In this document: positions 50,497-63,541 of the stretch, piece by piece
Layout: each line of letters begins with the position of its first letter
Numbering within the stretch: the stretch's first letter is position 1
Origin: Apostichopus japonicus
Taxonomy: Eukaryota > Echinodermata > Holothuroidea > Aspidochirotida > Stichopodidae
Assembly: GCF_037975245.1 (NCBI RefSeq)
Contig: NC_092580.1
Span: 15,327,001 to 15,391,000 of the forward strand
Direction of reading: 5' to 3'
Length of the DNA stretch: 64,000 nucleotides
Notes under the pieces: generated by a model
The model's input: only the letters and a program-made list of their open reading frames with translations
Database searches by the model: none
Told to the model about the DNA's origin: nothing
Translations under genes and position numbers: made by a program

Positions 50497-52288
50497 ACAA
50501 CAAAAGACATTGAAGTTTAATATAAGCAACTTAATATTAATTTTTAAAACTACTATACTGTTGAGTTCTACAACATGCGCAAACAATGAAACTAATACAA
50601 ACATCTAAATCTTTGTCGTCACCTACTCGTGAAAGAAAAACTTAAAAACTAAAAAGACAATGCTTGATGTCTTAGTCTGTTAACATTGTTAATTGCAGGA
50701 CCTCTTTAGAGTACATTTTGTACTGTTAAACCTTCTGGACTTATCCCTTTCCTTTGAAAAAGATATCAATTAAGAAGCTAGTCTTCTAAACTTCATAAGT
50801 AAATTCAAGACGTAGATTCATGTAATATTTAAGTTCTAGTATTTGTTGAGGTTTTTGTAGTTGTAAACAAGTATAAATTAAACGTGCGAACCAACTTTTC
50901 CACTACGATCAAACTTAGTCCAACAGTAAAAACATAAAATGGTTCATATTAATAACATTGATTGGTTATATACTTTACTCATTAAAAAAGCATACTTCCT
51001 GACATGGTTTTAAATTAAATCCACTCATATCAGCAGATACAACTTGCACTATAAAAACATAAATAATATTTCAAACAATCAAACCTTATTTCTTCTTAAT
51101 TTGGTCAACATGTTGAACATTTTAGTATGTATTACTGACCCTGATAGGTCTAAATTGCTGATTATTGTCAGGAACAGGAAAACCCTTCCCTAGAAGTTTA
51201 GCCCTAGCATGCACCAGCTAGTGCTATGTCCAGTATGAACAATGTGTAACTTCATACCTGAACCAGCCAATGTTCTGATTGTGAAGAATTGTACAGATTT
51301 TAAGAATAACTTTAACTACATAAAACGAATAAAAATACAAAATTGGATAGTCAACTGACGTGAATAGTAAGTTAAAAGCCATTCAGCTTATACAACTTGC
51401 ATAAGTATCATCGTAAAATAACTGCCTTCAAGACTGATTATTATTATTTTAATATTGTTATTATTATTAAGGTAAAACAAGAAACAAGGTCAGCACCTGT
51501 TAACAAAGTGGGACCCGGCAATGACAGAAAATAGTTTCAGTTAAAGCTATACTGTGACTTCCGAAATCAATATTATTGCTGGAAAGAATATTCACATCTT
51601 TCACACAAATTTTTTTGTCACGCTGAGCCTGCAGCCACAATGTTTTAATGGTACTTCATTTGCTCCAATACGACGAAGGGCTTTTAGAAAAGGAACCTCA
51701 CAAGGGTTCTTATGCATTCATGTTCTGACTTATACTGGACACTAGAAGAAATATACCCTGAGAGAGATACAATGCTAGTGTTCATTTTACATATACAGTA
51801 TAACCACTTCATACACTGTATGATCTGATACCAATGGTTGGAGGTTGAAGTAAAACCTAAATCACTTGCAGAAATGAGAGACATTGGAAGAAGGTAATAT
51901 GAAAGTTAAACACAATCCTCTAATCATGAAAACAGTTGCTATACAACCAACCGTTACAAAGTATAAGTCTGCAAGATTCAAGTTGAACTTTTAAAATATG
52001 TTTCATTTGAAATCTGTGGAGTATTTGTTTTCTTCTTGCCTGAAAAATGTAAATAGTTATTGTATTGCTCAACCAGTAAATGAAAATAACTTTCTCCCCT
52101 AAATAACAAAACAAAAAATAATAATAATAATAATCATATCATAATAATAACTGCAAAAGAGTGTAGACCCAAGACATAAGTGTTCATGCCTGCTATGTTA
52201 AGAAACATATTTTAATTTCAACTGAACAGATATTAATGCAACCAACTGTAAACAAAGTTAAGTTTTTGAAAAGAGTAAAGACATATTT
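50497..52288. other. No gene seen
   Basis: Uniform A+T-rich sequence. No recognised repeat apart from short (TAA)n tracts. Confidence 0.55.
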
Positions 52289-52361
52289 TCCCTGACAAGG
52301 GATATGAACCAGTAAACCTCAGGTTAAAAAGCACTGTGCTCCACCAACTAAGCTATCCAGC
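52289..52361 (-). tRNA. tRNA-like sequence, likely pseudogene or SINE head
   Basis: On the minus strand CTGGATAGCTTAGTTGGTGG resembles a tRNA 5' half with an A box, GTGCTTTTTAACCTG resembles a lysine-type anticodon arm with an extra T, and GGTTCATATCCC is a B-box variant. The acceptor stem pairs poorly (about five of seven, with G-U), so a functional tRNA is unlikely. A tRNA-Lys-derived SINE fragment or pseudogene fits better. Confidence 0.55.
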
Positions 52362-53222
52362 CTTTAGTTCATAGTGATTCATTTGCTGTGTGGTACCAGT
52401 ACACCAGTACGACAGTATATTGTTGATTTGTTAGTCAAATGTTAACTTGTTGTAATTTTACAAACACTGGCTGCTTTTAACCAAGGATCAGATAACAATT
52501 TTTTTTTTTGGTTTAATTTCTTCTGATCACCAGACAAACCGAGAGCACCTTACTGTATTTTGTAAATACATTATCATTATCATTATATTCTTCAACAGTT
52601 AACCAGTAACAAAAGTACTACTTTGTAAGTTTCAATTCCAAAGTTTCTCGACATTAAGAGTACTAATTAATAGTATTGATAGTAATAATATTGTAACCTT
52701 AAATGGTTGTTTACTTGCAGCCTGAACCATTATTTTACAATTCCAAGTTTGTTACAAGGAGCAACTGGGTATATATTACTTACTCCATTTCTTTACAGTG
52801 GTCAAATGACAATTCTGGTGTTAACTAATATAGTGGCTTTGAGGAGTCTTCTGTAAAACATAATTTTTTATTGAAAAGTAACAATGTTCAGCATAATTCA
52901 ATCAGTACTCTTGTCAACCCATGCCCAGGTAAATATATGTACAAGACTTGGAAATTATTGCAGATCCTACTTCAATTTTAATATGAATATGTCCTGTAAA
53001 ATACCTTTTTAACATAAATGAATTTGTACTTTAAAATAATTAAAAGTCTGTGTAAATTTGAGATTCTCTGTAAAGGTAAATATTACTGTATCACATACCA
53101 ACATGAACATACTTATATGAATTCTTGTAAACACAAATGAGCCAATCCCATGCAAAAACAAAACCCCCAAAACACACACACGCACGCAGACATAAAATAA
53201 GCATGTATCTATCTTACAGATG
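52362..53222. other. No gene seen
   Basis: A+T-rich sequence with a short (ACAC)n tract near 53172. Confidence 0.55.
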
Positions 53223-53226
53223 TTAA

Positions 53227-53796
53227 AGGATTGGTTTCAGGTGTTTGACATGTCTATTTTGTATGAAAGAGCACAAAAAGACAAAAAGAACAGTGAAGAA
53301 ACTACCATGATATAATGCTCTGTTAAGGAGATATGACACTTTGAAGATATCAAAATTTCTTTGAAAACGACTGGTGTAGAAAGACTTACTGTGAGGGTGT
53401 GATGTCACATCCTCACTTCCTTAACATTTGTGAATATATTTCTTTAAAAATTGTTTACATTTTTTAACACATTTGAAAATAATATAATCAAAAATTCTTC
53501 AGATGTTTAATCTCAAATACTTCCTTTGACAAATACGAGATCTCCAGACATATCTTTTGGTTGAAAGTCATGAAATCTCACAAAATATTAGAGATAAAAA
53601 CAAAGACTTTTCAGGAATGTGAGGATGTGACATCACAGCTAGTCAGATTTCAGCAGTTTCTACACAATCTGATAAAACTTTACACTTGAATATCTCTTTA
53701 ACCGAAAAAGATATTTGAAAAGTTTTTTCACCATTGTGTTTCTTTTATTGTCCTCTTTCATATAACATAAACATGTATGACAACTGAACCAATCCT
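53227..53796. mobile_element. TTAA-flanked foldback MITE
   Basis: TTAA flanks both sides (53223-53226 and 53797-53800). The termini are AGGATTGGTTTCAG and, in reverse complement on the right, AGGATTGGTTCAG. The arms remain recognisably inverted for about 200 bases: ATGAAAGAG, GTGTAGAAA and GTGATGTCACATCCTCAC all recur in the other arm. TTAA target sites are used by piggyBac and Kolobok superfamilies; which one applies cannot be decided from the termini. The element is 570 bases with no transposase. Confidence 0.85.
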
Positions 53797-53800
53797 TTAA

Positions 53801-56800
53801 AGAACACCTTCAAACACGTCGTCAACACACAAATTTAACTTGAATATTAAATTATTAAATTAAATTAATGGTATTATAAACAGCATGAAATTGTCAAGGC
53901 CATACTGCAATCCCCTGAGAGGACTAAAACATATTGTTGAACAATCTTAAACGACCCTTTCTGGTCACTGACAGGAAAGAAGAAGTAAATACACTCCTTG
54001 TTTCACTGAAATCTGAAATCATGAACATTTCTCCAGACTGTTCAGAAACACTAAACGGATATTCTAACTGTCTGGAGGACAACCTACAGAATGCTCGGAT
54101 TACAAATAACAGCCCTAAACACTTGAAGTTCTCATGAATTCACTCTCAGGGTGAGCCTTCAGATATAACTGCATGATACTACAAAAACATACCTAAAAAA
54201 AAAAAAAAAAAAATTGAACCACCAGCTGCACTACTTCCCAACGTCACGATAGAAGAGTATCGCAAGAAAACCACCGTGTGGTAGGAATCGTAAGAACATA
54301 AGAGGATCTCATATAATATGAGTTCCATCATCAAGGACATTTTCTTGTCTGGGTTAATATCACAAAAGCTGAGAAAGTAAAACAGGCATTTCAAATAACT
54401 CTGAGAAGTACTCAATGACTGTAAACTTAGTCCAGGGATCTCCATACAAGTTTGTGATTCAAAAGTTTGAATAGAAAGTGGGTGTTTGGTCCATTGTTAA
54501 CCTATCTGCCACAGATGCTCACGTAATTCTTACAGCTATTTTTCATGTGGAATGTGTTACAACTATACTTATATCATGATGAATCCATCTTTGAGAAAGC
54601 ATATGGCCTACGGGCAGAATACTCCCCCTTGTTCAATCACCTGAGAATAAAATATTTCATGAATGAAAGTCAGAAAACTGCATACAAGACAACATTTATT
54701 GAGTGTAATCTTACTTCTCAGCATCGAACTAGACATGTACCCGAAATCTCAGATCAGGAATAACTGATCCAGTACTTCATCGCAAAATGCTATGAGAGAT
54801 GATTAAAAATGGTATAGTAGGTTTACAAGTCCGATGATGGTATTTTAGGCGTTTTGTTCCAACCCGGAAGTCCTGTACAGAATATTATGTTATAAGAGAC
54901 AAATTCCGGAGCCTTTAAAACTACTCCGCAGACTTTGAAACAATAAATTGTTCCCTGCAACCGATTACCCAGATTATTCTTGCAATACCAGGTTGCGGTT
55001 CCTATCTTAAAAAGCAAAATAAATTAAAAAAATACATTACCAAAGTATACCAAATGAACTTGTTGAGTATCAAAATCTACACAGTGTATATTGTTACTTC
55101 ACTATTCTGTACATCTTGTACAGCTTACTCAGTGTAACGTAATACCTGTAATATTGCACCGGCTTGCAAGAAACTCTTAATGCCATTAACCAGAAGAGGG
55201 TTCTGAATAACCTGTAGGCATGAGTCCTGTTTAACTTCATAAAAATTATGAAAGATTACCAAGTAACCTTTTCATGAACCCACGACTTTAGATAAGAGAA
55301 AAAAAACGTTCTGTTTATTGTCTGTAAAATTGGCAATCACATCTTCTTGTTCAAATTTAGGAGAGAGTCCAAAACAATTCCCCTCAGGACATCCACAAAC
55401 GATATTATGAAATACACTCCTCAGATTTTGAGACACAGCCATGTAGAAATGTCCCATTGGTGTGAAATCACAACTTCTCCATCATGATCTGAAGTATGAA
55501 GAAGTGAGAAGTTAGTGAATGAAATTACCGCCGTCGTCGAACGTAAATTGATGGTTTTAGAGATCAATACCGCGAACGATAATGGCTAAAGGAAGCACTT
55601 TACGAATCCTAATCTTTCTTGTAATATGGCTGTTGTGCCTTCGGGGAATATTTTCGGGGAGATGTCGGAAAAGATGAGATGCCGTTTCCTTTTTTCGATG
55701 TATTAGTGCACTTGCCTTTCTGCAAGGTGCAGGTGTACTGCTAATTAACGGTGATGATCGTTAAAGTGCAAAAGGGCGGCAATAATACTCAAACGCTACA
55801 ATCAGTCGTTTTAAATATATCTACTGTTGAGTACTTGAATGAAAGGCACTGCTGTGCCATTGTAATACAGAATAAAAGGAATAATGTTTACAGTAACAAC
55901 TGTATACATAAAAATTGTGTACACCACTTGCAATATTTACTATTTGGTGAAATTGAATATTTGAATCATGACAAAATGCAGCAGATATTACATGGGAACA
56001 GTACAGTAGTGGTAACTGCTATGTTTTAGGAACAGATAAATTAATAAAACTTTTATTGCACACAGTAGAGTATATCAAGGTCACAAAGACTGCCATTATA
56101 TGAAACTAAATTTTAGCAAATCAAATATTAAGGCAGTGTTGTCCAGTGTAGTTGCATTTACTCAAGTTTTAAAGTAAAGTTAGTAAGAGGAAACGGGCTC
56201 CAATTTGACCTCCCTTCTTTTTTATCGTGCATCTGCATTAAAAAAAATAGAATTCAATTTTGGATTTTTAATTCTTTCAACCTGCTGAATCATGTCGGCC
56301 AATTTAAAACAGAACTTATTAAACTAACAGGATATCTATTCACATTTTAGGTTCAGGGTTTATAGGTTAAGCTTACTAAGTACAAATCAAGTTTGTTCTG
56401 ATCAGGCATCACATGAATATGCATATGTATGCAGATTAGTCACGCTGTCAAGCAGCTCCTGCAGCACGAAATGTAAAATACTCTTCCTACAGTAGTTATA
56501 GATTATCTGACTTATACTTTCCATTCATGCAAAAGCTTTATCTATTTTCACGAACGACTAAACGACAAAATAATTCTGAACAAATGAGTATAATATATAC
56601 TTTGAGAGCAAAATCTCCATAATATCCAGATTTAAACAGATCGATCCCCAAGTTCTATTTACATAACTTTGTTACAAGAACAAATTCATTTTATATAACT
56701 TTATAATTCAATTTGAAAATAATTAATGCTAACCTGTCCAAACCCAGTTTCATCGGTCAAAACCCACACTGTTTCATCGGTCAACAAATATCATTTCATT

Positions 56801-58080
56801 CGAGGAACAAAGAATTCCCTTAAGAACAACAACCTTTCATCCCTAAAAACTCACCGAGAGTTTTATTCTGATTACTTTAATTTGAACTGAAGTTACAACT
56901 CCATAACAACACTGTGCTGATTCCAATAAACAGGTTCATCAGCTTATTTTGGGGAATACCAGCTTGCAGCTAATCTACTCCTTCTTGATAACTTTGTCAC
57001 ATATGATGTGTTTTCTAATTTCCGTATTCATTGAATTTGCATCACAAAGTGCTGGATAAAACAAAAAGTGTTCACAAGTTTTAAGGTTTCTTGAAAGTAA
57101 CATTTGCTTATTCTGCTGTAAAGGGAGGTGGCAGTTTCATGTGATACAATGACAATGGACGTGTTACAGAGGAAATTAAATAAGGATATTTAAAGTCATT
57201 GAATATATACTCAGATCCCATGCATTCATTGATTTACAAACTTGTTTGATTGGATGTTTCCATTCATAGCAAACAAAAAAACTCAGAATACACTCCCTAG
57301 ATTGCAATCATAACTGTGACAAAAACAGAAAAGGCATGCAGAAATAATCAATAACAGAGCCAATGAAGAAAATAACATGTTCATGTATCCATAGTAATTT
57401 GGATTTTGAGTGCGGTAAAATGAAAAATGATTTCAAATACTGCAAAAGGAATACAACCAGCTATTGTACATAAAAAAGTCTAAAGGTCCATTGGAACTTT
57501 AAATTTGAAACTAGAAATTTACTGAGATTTGCATAATAGAAAAAAAGTACAGCAATATTGTTCGCTTAAGCACCTAAATTGGGATTCTTGAAAGTTTGGA
57601 AGTAAACATTTCACTAAAAAGTCAAGGTTCTTTAGAGATGGTGCCATACTTTTTTCTACAGAGCTAGAACTAAAGTAAGTCAATCTTGACTTTCACCAGA
57701 AATACTTCTACAGGTAATGCTGTTGTTTTCTTTCACATTTAGCGAGTAAAGGTAAAAGGTAAATATTTATAATGCAACAATTCTAATGAAATTCTGTTCA
57801 AATAGAACTTCCATTTGTTTTGTGGACAAAATCCATTTCTCAAGCTACAGCTATAAAAAAAACCCAGAAAACAAAATTGTTTAGTGGTTCAGATGTCTAA
57901 ACATGTTTATAGTGTCGTAAGCATGGTAACATTCATGAACTGGTGCACACCAAAATGAAGAGAGATTATCTATTGACTAATGCAGGAACATATAAAGGAA
58001 AGTACCAGGAATCAGTTATTATATCATGTTGACAATGTCTATTTAGTGACAGAGTAGAATTACCTTTTGCAACCAAAATG
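53801..58080. other. No firm gene; A+T-rich
   Basis: A higher-G+C patch around 55525-55690 (CCGCCGTCGTCG ... CGGGGAGATGTCGG) could be a promoter or first exon. A 31-codon frame starting MAKGSTLRILIFLVIWLLCL lies in it on the plus strand. Minus frames at 55272-55457 and 54823-55017 are protein-like but lack splice pairs. Nothing here is strong enough to call. Confidence 0.45.
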
Positions 58081-58270
58081 ATCCCAAAAATGTTCGGCAC
58101 AAACAAACTGACTCAAAAATGTATTTGCCCCCAAAAAAATTAGCCCCCAAAAATGTTGGGCCCAAATGGTCCCAAAAATACTGGGCCCAAGGAATGTGTC
58201 CCAAACTGAATTTGAGGTGGAAATCAAATTTGGGCCCACCAACCCAAAAATGCGCTCGACTAATTTGGAG
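58081..58270. repeat. Irregular CCCAAAAATG repeat
   Basis: The words CCCAAAAATG, GCCCCCAAAAA and GGGCCCAA recur about seven times at uneven spacing. The Phe/Gly/Trp-rich minus-strand frames across it follow from the repeat. Confidence 0.5.
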
Positions 58271-58944
58271 CCCTAATGGTCCTAAAACAGTTAGGCTATT
58301 AACCAACATCTGTATTCCAAGTTTGGATACAACCTGAATGAAAGTTGTGGAGTTATTGCAATTTTTAAATTTTGGCTTGCGGTTGTTGAGAGATCGTGTT
58401 TACAAGCCTTTTCCAAGATTTCCCTTTAAGCCCCACCCATTTATGGTTTGCACTTGTTGTTGCAAAGAACATGTACATACTATGTACTCACATCACCATA
58501 CCAAGTGTATGAACTAAATCGGATGTACGGTTGAAGAGAAATTGACATTTATGTTAAGTCCCGCCCACTCATTAATATGGATGATAGCTTCACCACAAAC
58601 AATAGGAGATTATCTACTGACCCTGACCTACATATATACCAAGCATGACATCAATCACATATTTCCTTCTTGAGATACTGTGTTTACAATCTAGGGCATC
58701 ACATACACACAGACACATTCGCTAACTTGACTGAATACAGTAGGTCCCGATGGATGCAAAGCATCGGAACCGAAGAGAAAAGTGACAAAAACAACTTCCC
58801 TAAATTTAAATATTGATGCAAGTACAGATTTAGACTGAGCATATCTATAGGGAAGCAATTACTCACAGAAACCAAATAAGAAAACCAAATTATGCTCCAT
58901 CTCACAGCAAAGAGGAAAGCATTGCATTGTTTTTACGTGCACTT

Positions 58945-58950
58945 TTTATT
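58945..58950 (-). terminator. AATAAA polyadenylation signal
   Basis: AATAAA on the minus strand about 70 bases downstream of the stop codon at 59019-59021, followed by T/G-containing sequence. Its position supports the terminal exon. Confidence 0.5.
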
Positions 58951-59018
58951 TGTGGTTTAAACCGTTGTTTGTTTTACTTACATCCATGCTGTGGTAATTG
59001 ATTCTACCCATAGGGCAC

Positions 59019-59121
59019 TTAGTCTAGATCCAGATCGCTGTCTCCGCTTTCTCCGTTGTCTGTCGTAACTTCACCTCCGGTGATTATTTTCGCCTCTTGC
59101 TTGTTTGGTAATAATCCGTGA
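59019..59121 (-). CDS. Terminal coding exon, acidic C-terminus
   Basis: A minus-strand segment follows a TTTCATGTGCAG acceptor and encodes HGLLPNKQEAKIITGG, then EVTTDNGESGDSDLDLD and TAA. It enters with one base of a codon (phase 2). The other two frames hit stops within the exon, one after about 11 codons. The ending rich in Asp and Ser is typical of regulatory or nuclear proteins but not diagnostic. An AATAAA signal stands about 70 bases downstream. The exon at 63542-63592 is phase-compatible as its predecessor, with the 59409-61288 transposon in the intron. The family was not recognised. Confidence 0.6.
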
Positions 59122-59408
59122 CTGCACATGAAATAGCAATGGGTATGAATGCATAAATAAATACGTTTGCGATCAATTCCGTTAGCGGGGCAGATACGGT
59201 GTCTTGGAGGCGATAGGAGTTCTAGAGTGGATGCTTCATGCGATTAAAATAGTTAGGACATTTGACTTTTGTTTAAAAAAAAAAGAGGGATCAGTAAAGA
59301 AAAGAAATATCTGCACAGCTTACAGACAAATTTGTAAGCAACTGAAGCAACTGAACCACAAACAAAAACAAAGGCACAAAGGTCTCTGGTAAAACACTTT
59401 TACTGAAT

Positions 59409-61288
59409 CAGGGTTCGTACACTTTTTTCACAACAAAATTCAAGCACTTTTCAAGCACCAAATTTATGTTTTCAAGCACATGCTTATCATTAACAATAGA
59501 CATTCTGTGAGACAGTGGCATAAAACATATCTAATGCAATGTGTACGCTGGGTATATAAAGACATGATCAGTGTTGGATTTTCAGGTATTTGAGAAGGTT
59601 GTCCGTGGGACTACCAGTTTCAAAGATTTTCAAAGATTTTGGTAGTCCTGCAAAAAACTTGGTAGTCCTTCCAAATTTTCCACCAAAATTGTTCACAGCA
59701 TGCATGTGTTTATGTGATATATCCGAATTGTAACGACGCTACACGTGCGCCGCATACAAACAGTATTGTTTACGATATACAATATAAATCCTACCAACTA
59801 GAATGATAAATAATTTATCGTTCAGGTACAGTAGGTAGGATTTAGATTGTTTACTACTGTACAGCTCACGTGCGTACGTCCAGCAATGCATTTTCACTCG
59901 GCCTATAAGACTGTCCGTGTCTGATCGACTGTTGTTACAACCAGGGTAGAAATTAAGATTTGGCTTTGGGGGCAATTTTGGAAAATGAAAAGTTAAAAAC
60001 GACCCTCTTAATGAATTTACGAGGGTTTTTTTTGTTAAGGTTTAGGGGTGCTCTTTCTAAAATTCAACATGCTGTTTAAGGAAATGGTTGTAAGCATTTA
60101 ATAGGATAAAGTAAGCACAATTACCCTCTTCCTAGTGCTGCGACCTTAAAGCAAATTCATTAAAATTTTAATCGCAAAAATTTGCGATCGTTTAGCAAAT
60201 AACGTCCAGACACCAAATATATAACGAAAAACCAACAACCCATCAACTGAAATAGAAAACATGTAGAAACACATAGAAAACAACGTGTGTGGATGAAATC
60301 ACCACCAAATACGAAACCATTATATACTGCTGAAAAGTAATCGAAGTTAAAACCTTCAATCCATCGCCACAGCAACGGTGTACGTAAAATACAACATTCC
60401 CTCTTTAAGACATAGCACATACAGTACCATCCAAACAACTGCCGATTTTCAGTTAATTGAAATTGTAAACAAAGCTACGCATTTTTTTTTTTTTTTTTGC
60501 AAACCGATGGTTGTCTACATTTCCCATTGACTTAGTGTGGCTGTTAGGCTAACATGTGGTCGAAGGTTGCAGTATTTCACGGATATTTTAGTTCTAGCTA
60601 ACTGCGTCAAAATTTCAGCAAATAAAGAGATGCTTAGGCTAGATTTTCCCGTTGACTATGTGTGGTGTTCGGCTACCATGCGCGCGACGATAGCAGCAAG
60701 GAAAGTGTGTAAACAAAGCTACGCAAAGTTTATTTGGGGGGCAAACCAAACCGATGGTTAGGCTACATTTCCCATTGACTTAGTGTGATTGTTAGGCTAA
60801 AATGTAGCCGAAGATTGAAGTTTTTCATCGATATTTTTATTCTTTATTTGCGACACAACTGAGCGAATAAACAGATGGCTAGGTTAGATTTCCATGTTGA
60901 CTCAGTGTGAAGTTAGGCTACCATGTGGTCGGAGATTTGTGGGGATTTTTGGTTATTGTTGCTGGTACTGAAATTGCTTAGTGGAGGCCGTAATTTGCCA
61001 GTGACTGTGCGAGAAGTTTGCGGTGATTGTGCGCGACCCTCCCTCGTAATTTTTTAGACAACTAAGACATTCTTTTAAGTTTTTTGTTTGTCACAATTTG
61101 ACTATTCCACGGTAATTATTGTGTAACAATTACATACAAAATATGTTTTGCATTAAGCATGTTAAATTTCAAGCACTTTTCAATGACATTTTCCAAAAAT
61201 ATAAGAAATCAAGTACTTTCAAGGCCTTGAAAACTGACCAATCAAATTCAAGCATTTTCAAGGTTTTCAAGCACCCGTACGAACCCTG
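59409..61288. mobile_element. DNA transposon with 6-bp target duplication
   Basis: Left end CAGGGTTCGTACAC and reverse complement of the right end CAGGGTTCGTACGGG. CTGAAT stands directly outside both ends (59403-59408 and 61289-61294). Inside both ends are subterminal words TTCAAGCACTTTTCAA. Length is 1880 bases with no recognisable transposase, so it is non-autonomous or decayed. The terminus resembles hAT-style CAGGG ends, but hAT normally makes 8-bp duplications; the superfamily is left open. Confidence 0.8.
60465..60955 (+). repeat. Two-step tandem repeat inside the transposon (about 122/244 bp)
   Basis: GTAAACAAAGCTACGCA occurs at 60465 and 60709, giving a 244-base period. Each half-unit starts GATGGTT(A)GGCTACATTT or a diverged GATGCTTAGGCTAGATTTT, with starts near 60507, 60629, 60753 and 60874. 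TGACTTAGTGTG and GTTAGGCTA occur in most half-units. Confidence 0.8.
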
Positions 61289-61414
61289 CTGAATGCATAG
61301 ATAAGCTTTTCAATTCTTTGAGTAACCTTTAAGTAAAAGTTGTTGGTAACAGTGCTCAAAGAAATTAATTATAAAACAGGTGTGCAATCTAATGAAGATG
61401 ATTTACAACACATC

Positions 61415-62000
61415 TCTTTACATTATTACAGCACTTCACACAGCACTTTACAATATTACAGCACTTTACACAACACTTTACATTATTACAGCACTTCACA
61501 CAACACTTTACAATATTACAGCACTTCACACATCTCTTTACATTATTACAGCACTTCACACAGCACTTTACAATATTACAGCACTTTACACAACACTTTA
61601 CATTATTACAGCACTTCACACAACACTTTACAATATTACAGCACTTTACAATATTACAGCACTTCACACATCTCTTTACATTATTACAGCACTTCACACA
61701 ACACTTTACAATATTACAGCACTTTACAATATTACAGCACTTCACACATCTCTTTACATTATTACAGCACTTCACACAGCAGTTTACAATATTACGGAAC
61801 TTCACACATCTCTTTACATTATTACAGCATTTCACACATCTCTTTACAATATTACAGCACTTCACACATCTCTCTACATTATTACAGGACTTCACACAAC
61901 ACTTTACATTAGTACAGCACTTCACACATCTCTTTACATTATTACAGCATTTCACACAACACTTTACATCATTACAGCACTTCACACAGCACTTTACATT
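61415..62000 (+). repeat. 30-bp minisatellite
   Basis: Alternating TACAGCACTTCACAC and A(A)CACTTTACA(A/T)TATT blocks form a roughly 30-base unit, with some half-unit deletions. Because 30 is a multiple of 3, several frames stay open on both strands for 190 to 260 codons. These read as 10-residue repeats (HYYSTSHNTL; KCCNNVKRCV on the minus strand). There is no start or splice evidence and they are treated as artefacts. Confidence 0.92.
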
Positions 62001-63541
62001 TTAGTAATATACACTTTAAAATGGATATTCAGTTGGCTCGGATTAATTACTCAGTACAAATGCTGGCCATTCTATATGAGGTCAAAACCACTTTCTCCTG
62101 GCATTTTCTATGGCATCGATATGAATTTTCCAAATTTTGGTGGTAATTTGTACATAGCGACAGCTTAAAGAATGTTATGATGGCTATTGCTGCTGAAAAT
62201 GCTTCATAACATTTAACTCACTTATTCACAAATTAAAACAGTATTCCTACGAGAAAGTGGCAGTTTGATGCAAATATTCTAAATTTTATCAGGTTTCAAA
62301 GATAAACTTACAAAAACATTATCATAGGAAAGTAAGAAAAAGCCTTTCAAGAACGTGAATTACCATTTTGAAATATCAGACTATCTACTGAGATTGCAGC
62401 CGAAGAATGGAAGGTTTAGCCAGCCAAAAATAGGTCCCACGTCATCAACAATATCTTGAGTTTAGGGACACGACACTGACACATGGTTTCTAATTAACAG
62501 TTTGGAACATTTTTCTTTTCCATACAAGAGTCACATTACCAGCTACCTGAACGTCCCTTTATTACAATTCAAAATAAAGATAAAGCATTGATGAATTGAA
62601 ATATGTACTTTTAAGTGCAATAGCATTCAAACATTGATAATTTCACATCTTATCTTGCTTGAATGGGGCAAAAGTAAACAAGCACCTTGAGGAACTTTAT
62701 TGTAAAGATTTTTTTTTTTAAGTACAGTGCTCTCTCTCCCTCTCTCTCTAGCCCTACCAATATGCCAATGTCATCAACTAAAGATAAACCAGAGCCCAGC
62801 AAAACTGTGATATTTGCTATTAAGAATAACAACTTTGGTTTCCTGTTGACTTTACTCCACTACAGACTATGTAGAACCAAGTTAAACCTTACAAGTGATG
62901 TCAACACCATAAAAGTGACCTACAAACACAATGTAAACATAACAAATTCTCTAAGTGACAATTTGTTTGGACTCTGCATCTTAAAAAGATTTCACAAGCA
63001 TTTATATTCTCCATTGTTTTGCTTGACCGTTATGATCCGCATCTCACGGAAACCAAACCTGACACAAACTGCTTTGTTTTATCGGCCAAAACTACGCTAA
63101 GACAAGCTTTATAACCGGACAGGAATGTCTCTAATGAGGGTGAGAGGCCAATTCTTTGCTATCATCAAGGGATGGCCACTTGAAAAGATTTGGAAAAACA
63201 GGAGACTTTGAAGTTTCAGGTGAGAGTTATTTGAATGAGGAATAACATCCAGCGTGTGAACTGTCCCTCTATATTGGATTTATATAAGTATGTGTGGTCT
63301 TTCAGAATCGATATTCATCTTCTTGCTGTTCATAATCAGATTATACCACGAAGAAGGTCACCATCCCTGGCATGAGGCTTTGTCGTATTTTTCATTTCAA
63401 AACAATTTATAGAAAAACACCGATTAATTGTTCATTAACATTAAAATGAGTGTAAGCGAATGTGGAAATTGTTAACAGTAGAATATTTGCTTATCTGCAA
63501 ATGGAAATGCGTCTTTTAATGCCACTGCCATAACAGTTTAC
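62001..63541. other. Predicted intron or intergenic; dispersed repeat copy
   Basis: Around 62405-62470, in reverse complement, CTAAACTCAAGATAT and TTGGCTGGCTAAACC match the element near 28.36 kb. A minus-strand segment around 62766-62821 (NITVLLGSGLSLVDDIG) has weak acceptor and donor signals but the wrong exit phase for the terminal exon. Confidence 0.4.

Noticed and set aside
55582-55677. 31-codon signal-peptide-like frame MAKGSTLRIL...
   Set aside because: Too short and without a second exon or promoter evidence; mentioned only within the stretch description.
61340-62168. 190- to 262-codon frames
   Set aside because: The 30-bp repeat keeps several frames open at once; no gene signals are present.
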